64,000 bases of DNA from Corynebacterium glyciniphilum AJ 3170 (GTDB taxonomy: Bacteria; Actinomycetota; Actinomycetes; Mycobacteriales; Mycobacteriaceae): NCBI RefSeq assembly GCF_007673095.1, contig NZ_VDYZ01000002.1:62001-126000 (forward strand), read 5' to 3'. The notes below the pieces were generated by a model. That model was not told where the DNA came from. It saw nothing but the letters and a program-made list of their open reading frames with translations, and did not search any database. Positions within the stretch are counted from its first letter, which is position 1. Each line of letters opens with the position of its first letter. Made by a program: the position numbers and the translations under genes. Below, piece by piece: positions 60,456 to 64,000 of the stretch.

Positions 60456-61736
60456 ATGGCCGTCCAGGACATCACCGCCTACGCCCACCTGTCGGACGAC
60501 GACGTCCGCGACATCGGTCGCCGTCTGTCCGCGATCGAGAAAGCCCACCGGGAGTCCCTCGGTGGCAAGGACGCCGACTACATCAAGTCCCTCATCCGTA
60601 CCCAGCGGGCGCTGGACCTGATTGCGCGCATCGCCACCGCCACCTCCTCCACGGTGGCGGTGCCCGCGGGCATGATGCTCGGTCTGGCGAAGATCCTCGA
60701 GAACCTCGAGATCGGCCACAACGTGATGCACGGGCAGTGGGACTGGATGAACGATCCCGAGATCCACTCCTCCACCTGGGAGTGGGACAACACCGGTCCC
60801 TCGTCGGGCTGGAAGCACTCCCACAACGTGGTCCACCACACCTACACCAACATCATCGGCATGGACAATGACGTGGGATACGGCATCCTGCGGGTCACCC
60901 GGGACCGCAGGTGGACACCCCAGGCACTGATGCAGCCGCTGATCAACGTGGTTCTGGCCAGCCTGTTCGAACTCGCCGTCGGCTTCTACGACGTGGAACT
61001 GGGCCGGTATTTCACCGGTAGCCAGAGTTGGGAGGAGACCAAACCCCGCCTGCTCGACGCTCTCGCGAAAACCGGACGACAGTTCGGCAAGGACTACATC
61101 GGCTTTCCGGCGATCGCCGCTGCCACGGGCTACCTCTTCCCGGGGACGAAGAACGGCCGGAAACTCTCCCGCGCCGCAGGTGCGAAGCGTCGGGCCGGCG
61201 CCGCGCTGAAGACCGCCCTGATGGCGAACCTCACCCGCAATGTGTGGGCCTACGCCGTGATCTTCTGTGGCCACTTCCCCGATGACGTGGAAACCTTCAC
61301 CCGACGTACCCTCAGTGAAGAAACCCAGGACGAGTGGTACCTGCGGCAGATGCTCGGCTCGGCGAACTTCCGTGGAGGCCCCGTCCTGTCGGTCCTTTCG
61401 GGCAACCTGAACTACCAGATCGAACACCACCTCTTCCCCGACATGCCGTCGAACCACCTCGCTGAGATCAGCAAGGAGGTCGAGAGCATCGCCGACGAGT
61501 ACGGCCTGCCCTACAACACAGACAGCTTCCCCAAACAGTTGATGCAGGTGCAGCGCACTCTACTGAAGCTCTCGCTCCCCAACTCCATGCTGCGGGCCGA
61601 CGCCTCCAATGCGCCCGAAGTGCGGTCGGACGCCGCATTCACCGCCAACCCGGATATCGCTGAGCAGACCGGGCCCCGGCAGTTGAAGAAGGGCCTGGCC
61701 CTGCTGAAGAAGACCCGGCCGTCCTTCCTGGCCTGA
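60456..61736 (+). CDS. Membrane acyl-CoA/fatty acid desaturase (DesA3-like)
   Basis: The 426-residue product has the three His boxes of membrane desaturases: HNVMHGQ near residue 90, HSHNVVHH near 125 and QIEHHLFP near 310, which bind the di-iron centre. Membrane segments lie around VAVPAGMMLGLAKIL and ALMQPLINVVLASLFELAV. AAGGAG eleven bases upstream supports the ATG. It receives electrons from the upstream reductase and probably makes monounsaturated acyl chains. The upstream in-frame extension to 60321 is rejected. Confidence 0.88.
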   Translation: MAVQDITAYAHLSDDDVRDIGRRLSAIEKAHRESLGGKDADYIKSLIRTQRALDLIARIATATSSTVAVPAGMMLGLAKILENLEIGHNVMHGQWDWMNDPEIHSSTWEWDNTGPSSGWKHSHNVVHHTYTNIIGMDNDVGYGILRVTRDRRWTPQALMQPLINVVLASLFELAVGFYDVELGRYFTGSQSWEETKPRLLDALAKTGRQFGKDYIGFPAIAAATGYLFPGTKNGRKLSRAAGAKRRAGAALKTALMANLTRNVWAYAVIFCGHFPDDVETFTRRTLSEETQDEWYLRQMLGSANFRGGPVLSVLSGNLNYQIEHHLFPDMPSNHLAEISKEVESIADEYGLPYNTDSFPKQLMQVQRTLLKLSLPNSMLRADASNAPEVRSDAAFTANPDIAEQTGPRQLKKGLALLKKTRPSFLA

Positions 61737-61748
61737 CTCCCGCGGCGG

Positions 61749-62504
61749 TCAGTTCCAGTGGATCGGTTCGATTTCCGTCGGCTCCGACCCATCGGGTGAC
61801 TCTGGCGTATCAGGCAGGTCATAGGTGAAGGCCAGGCCGGTGGGGCTGATGCCGCGGGTCTTTTCCTTGTCGACGTAACTGAGAACCGCGGACCCGTAGG
61901 TCGCGTCCTCGTCGATGTCGGCGAGGCTGGGCGGCAGAAGGTCCTGTTCATCCACGCCGCACGTCGCCGGGTCAGCGCGCTCGATGACATTGGCACCGGC
62001 GCCCTCGTCATCGGCAGGCACGAGGTCCGGCGCAGCGACGGTCGCAGAGTCCTGGTCGTCGGTTGCCGGGCCTTCCCCGAGGAATGCGAGTGTGTAGGTG
62101 AGACAGACGAACTCCTCCACATCGTCACTGCCCTCCGTCAGAGGTACCTCGTCGGCATCGAGAGTGTCCACCCCTGTGGCAGTGACCTTCCAGAACTGGA
62201 GGGGCCCCGGGGTTGCAGAGTCGTCGTCCACAGGACGCTGGCTGACGACATAGGCGGCGTCACCGAAATCCAGTTCGGTGCCCGGTTCGGTGGGCCGGAA
62301 CCCCTCCGGTGCCCCGTCCAGGTCGAGTTCCGAGATCAGCTCGTTCTCCCCGTCACCGGCGTCACCAGCATCACTGTCCGCGGCATCCTCGCTGCTTTCA
62401 GCAACACCGGTCGCGCCGTCCCCCACCGAGCAGCCGACGAGGACGACGGCCGGGACGGTCACTCCGGCGAGCAGCGCACGTCGCCACTTCTGTGAAACAG
62501 TCAT
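61749..62504 (-). CDS. Exported lipoprotein, unknown function
   Basis: The 251-residue product has a short basic start, a hydrophobic stretch and the lipobox VLVGCS, so it is likely a membrane-anchored lipoprotein. The mature part begins with an acid-rich linker and then a globular domain with GFRPTEPGTELDFGDAAYV and YTLAFLGEG. It is related to the next gene upstream. TATCCT seven bases before the ATG and no ribosome site suggest a leaderless start. It is convergent with the desaturase. Confidence 0.75.
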   Translation of the reverse strand: MTVSQKWRRALLAGVTVPAVVLVGCSVGDGATGVAESSEDAADSDAGDAGDGENELISELDLDGAPEGFRPTEPGTELDFGDAAYVVSQRPVDDDSATPGPLQFWKVTATGVDTLDADEVPLTEGSDDVEEFVCLTYTLAFLGEGPATDDQDSATVAAPDLVPADDEGAGANVIERADPATCGVDEQDLLPPSLADIDEDATYGSAVLSYVDKEKTRGISPTGLAFTYDLPDTPESPDGSEPTEIEPIHWN

Positions 62505-62510
62505 GCCCAC

Positions 62511-62517
62511 GAGGATA
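62511..62517 (-). promoter_or_regulatory. Candidate leaderless -10 of the lipoprotein gene
   Basis: On the minus strand TATCCT lies seven bases before the ATG at 62504, placing the transcript start on or next to the start codon. There is no ribosome-binding site. The upstream gene ends 19 bases away, so both read-through and this start are possible. Confidence 0.4.
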
Positions 62518-62536
62518 GTGCAGCCGGAAACTGTGC

Positions 62537-63238
62537 TCAGCGCCAGACCACGCGGCCGGTGTGCAACGGGTCGAGGTCAGATCCTTCAGCCTGAAAGAGG
62601 AAGCGGACCCCGGCAGGCTTACGCGCTGCACCGGATCCGTCATTGCGGACGCACCCCAGTACGGCTCCGCGGTATGTCCTGCCTTCGACGAGCTTGTGGA
62701 GATCACCGGGGACCATGTCCGCCGGGTCGATCCCACCGTGCAGTTCTGCGGAGTACAGCAACGGATCCACGGCGTTACCGGCGGCATCCGTGGCGATCAG
62801 CACCGGAACTGCCACGGCGGACTGGAGAACGGGGTTACCGTCGCCGCCGTCGCCGAGGAACGTAATGTCGTACGGGGTCAGGATGTAGTGGTCGACCTCG
62901 TCCGGCGCAGGGTTGACACCTACGCCGAAGACACTCCCCAGATCCGTGTCTTCGGGAGCGACCGTGCGGGGACAACCGGTGGAGATCTCCCAGTACAGTG
63001 TCGGGCCCTGCGGGAGTCGGGTGAGCACCTCCGCGGACTGGCCGTGCGCCAGGGTCGTGCCAGGCACGGTGAGGGCGAAGTCCGCCGGCGGGTCCGGCAG
63101 GACGACGGCCTCGTCGCCGATCTGGTAACCGTCAGCAGGCTGGGCACCGGCCAGACGTGGTACCGCTGCGCCGCTCAGCAGAAGGGTGCGCCACGTGCGA
63201 CGGGCGGACGGGACAGTGACTACTCGGGACATGGTCAT
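62537..63238 (-). CDS. Exported protein related to the neighbouring lipoprotein, without lipobox
   Basis: The 233-residue product shares the layout of the 61749-62504 protein: ALTVPGTTLAHGQSAEVL matches its TEPGTELDFGDAAYV region, YDITFLGDGGDGNP matches YTLAFLGEG, and both end in an SDLDP-type motif with a final His/Trp. The amino end has a twin-Arg-like ARRTWRTLLLSGAAVPRLAGA signal but no lipobox cysteine. AAGGA precedes the ATG. Function unknown; DtxR-like sequences lie upstream. Confidence 0.7.
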   Translation of the reverse strand: MTMSRVVTVPSARRTWRTLLLSGAAVPRLAGAQPADGYQIGDEAVVLPDPPADFALTVPGTTLAHGQSAEVLTRLPQGPTLYWEISTGCPRTVAPEDTDLGSVFGVGVNPAPDEVDHYILTPYDITFLGDGGDGNPVLQSAVAVPVLIATDAAGNAVDPLLYSAELHGGIDPADMVPGDLHKLVEGRTYRGAVLGCVRNDGSGAARKPAGVRFLFQAEGSDLDPLHTGRVVWR

Positions 63239-63270
63239 GCTGGTGATCCTTTCCCCGGTGTGGCGCCGGG

Positions 63271-63304
63271 TGAGGCTAGTGGAGACTTACATCGGTCAAC
63301 CTAC
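63271..63304 (-). promoter_or_regulatory. Two overlapping DtxR-like sequences
   Basis: The 19 bases at 63271-63289 match the DtxR consensus at 11 positions on the plus strand, and 63286-63304 at 10 positions on the minus strand. They lie 33-66 bases before the exported-protein ATG. Each is weaker than the boxes at 14171 and 20613, so iron control of this gene is only a suggestion. Confidence 0.35.
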
Positions 63305-63425
63305 CCTTATTTATGTTCGCGAAAGCGACGATCTGGAACAATCACTCCGGGAAACAGGCCGCGACGGCATGTGTCGCAGCTCACAACCATTTTCCACTAC
63401 CCCCGAGTATCACCCCCGATGCCGG

Positions 63426-64000
63426 TCAGTCGATGACCTGCTCCGTGTCCCGGTACGTTTCCTCCGCATCTTTCCGGCTGACTTCCCACCAGGAGCGGTT
63501 GTCCAGGTACCACTGCACCGTGTCCGCCAGCCCGGCGGCGAAATCGGTGTACCGCGGCTCCCATCCGAGCGCCTCGACCGACGACGGATCTATCGCATAT
63601 CGCCGATCATGCCCCGGCCGGTCAGTCACGTGGATGACGTCCCCCGGGTCCCGGTCGAACAACTGCAGGAGCGTCTCCACGCACTGCCTGTTCGACCGCT
63701 CACCGTCGGCTCCGATGAGATACGTCTCCCCCGATATGCCGCGTTCCAGAATCGTCCAGACCGCATCGTTGTGGTCATCGACGTGGATCCAGTCCCGGAC
63801 GTTGTCTCCCGCGCCGTACAGCCGCGGACTCTCCCCGTTGATGAGGCCGGTGATCTGACGAGGCAGGAACTTCTCCGGGTGTTGACGTGGCCCGTAGTTG
63901 TTCGAGCAGTTCGAGATCGTCGCGCTGAGACCGTGACTACGCACGAACGCCCGGACCAGATGGTCAGCGGCCGCCTTCGACGCGGAATACACCGATGACG
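63426..64000 (-). CDS. rfbB: dTDP-glucose 4,6-dehydratase, C-terminal part (cut by window edge)
   Basis: The frame is open to base 64000, so the amino half lies outside. The visible 190 residues contain SSVYSASKAAADH with the catalytic Tyr and Lys, SNNYGPRQHPEKFLPR, GDNVRDWIHVDDH and the RmlB tail. The product removes water from dTDP-glucose, the second step to dTDP-rhamnose. The rest of the gene and any rfbD should lie to the right. Confidence 0.9.
   Translation of the reverse strand, partial: SSVYSASKAAADHLVRAFVRSHGLSATISNCSNNYGPRQHPEKFLPRQITGLINGESPRLYGAGDNVRDWIHVDDHNDAVWTILERGISGETYLIGADGERSNRQCVETLLQLFDRDPGDVIHVTDRPGHDRRYAIDPSSVEALGWEPRYTDFAAGLADTVQWYLDNRSWWEVSRKDAEETYRDTEQVID

Overview
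The window looks like a chromosomal segment of a high-GC Corynebacterium or close relative (Mycobacteriales). The evidence is the RpoB amino terminus, the DUF3068, DUF3592 and DUF4229 proteins, the scattered menaquinone genes, DtxR-type iron boxes, frequent GTG/TTG starts and several apparently leaderless genes. The species cannot be assigned from sequence alone. No insertion sequence, prophage or CRISPR array was seen.

Layout. (1) 1-4632, plus strand: the end of a nonribosomal peptide synthetase (condensation, carrier and thioesterase domains) and dhbE, a catecholate siderophore pair. (2) 4674-9957, minus: the S10 ribosomal operon rpsJ-rplC-rplD-rplW-rplB-rpsS-rplV-rpsC-rplP-rpmC-rpsQ, ending in a terminator facing dhbE. 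(3) 10627-14114, plus: a six-gene Asp23/AmaP-type envelope locus. (4) 14164-17407, plus: a siderophore ABC importer (two permeases and an ATPase) behind a DtxR-like box. (5) 20631-17394, minus: dhbB-dhbA-dhbC plus a pyrimidine-dimer glycosylase, also behind a DtxR-like box. (6) 20712-33593, minus: tuf, fusA, rpsG, rpsL, rpoC, rpoB. (7) 34020-41436: DUF3068 protein, rplL-rplJ, a lipase, rplA-rplK, nusG, secE and tRNAs Trp, Met, Thr and Tyr. (8) 41512-56453: menaquinone genes (polyprenyl diphosphate synthase, menJ, menG, menD, menC, menB, menE, menA) mixed with a UvrA-like ABC ATPase, a PiT phosphate transporter and small membrane proteins. (9) 56598-64000: small membrane proteins, rfbA and rfbC, an oxidoreductase/acyl desaturase pair, two related exported proteins and the end of rfbB.

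How it fits together. The tuf-to-rpsJ and post-rpsQ positions of the ribosomal super-operon hold a split, probably iron-regulated catecholate siderophore system (synthesis and uptake). DhbB has no aryl-carrier domain and the last synthetase module has no adenylation domain, so essential parts must act in trans or lie left of the window. The isochorismate synthase of that system may also feed the menaquinone genes, which show no menF here.

Most notable observations: the split siderophore locus with its missing domains; a natural H-to-N change (plus L-to-M) in the rifampicin-binding region of RpoB; three intergenic copies of a 39-bp palindrome with a compensatory pair change; a Pro/Thr-rich Asp23 fusion and an HPD-motif protein in the envelope locus; and overlapping, possibly leaderless divergent promoters between menC and menB.
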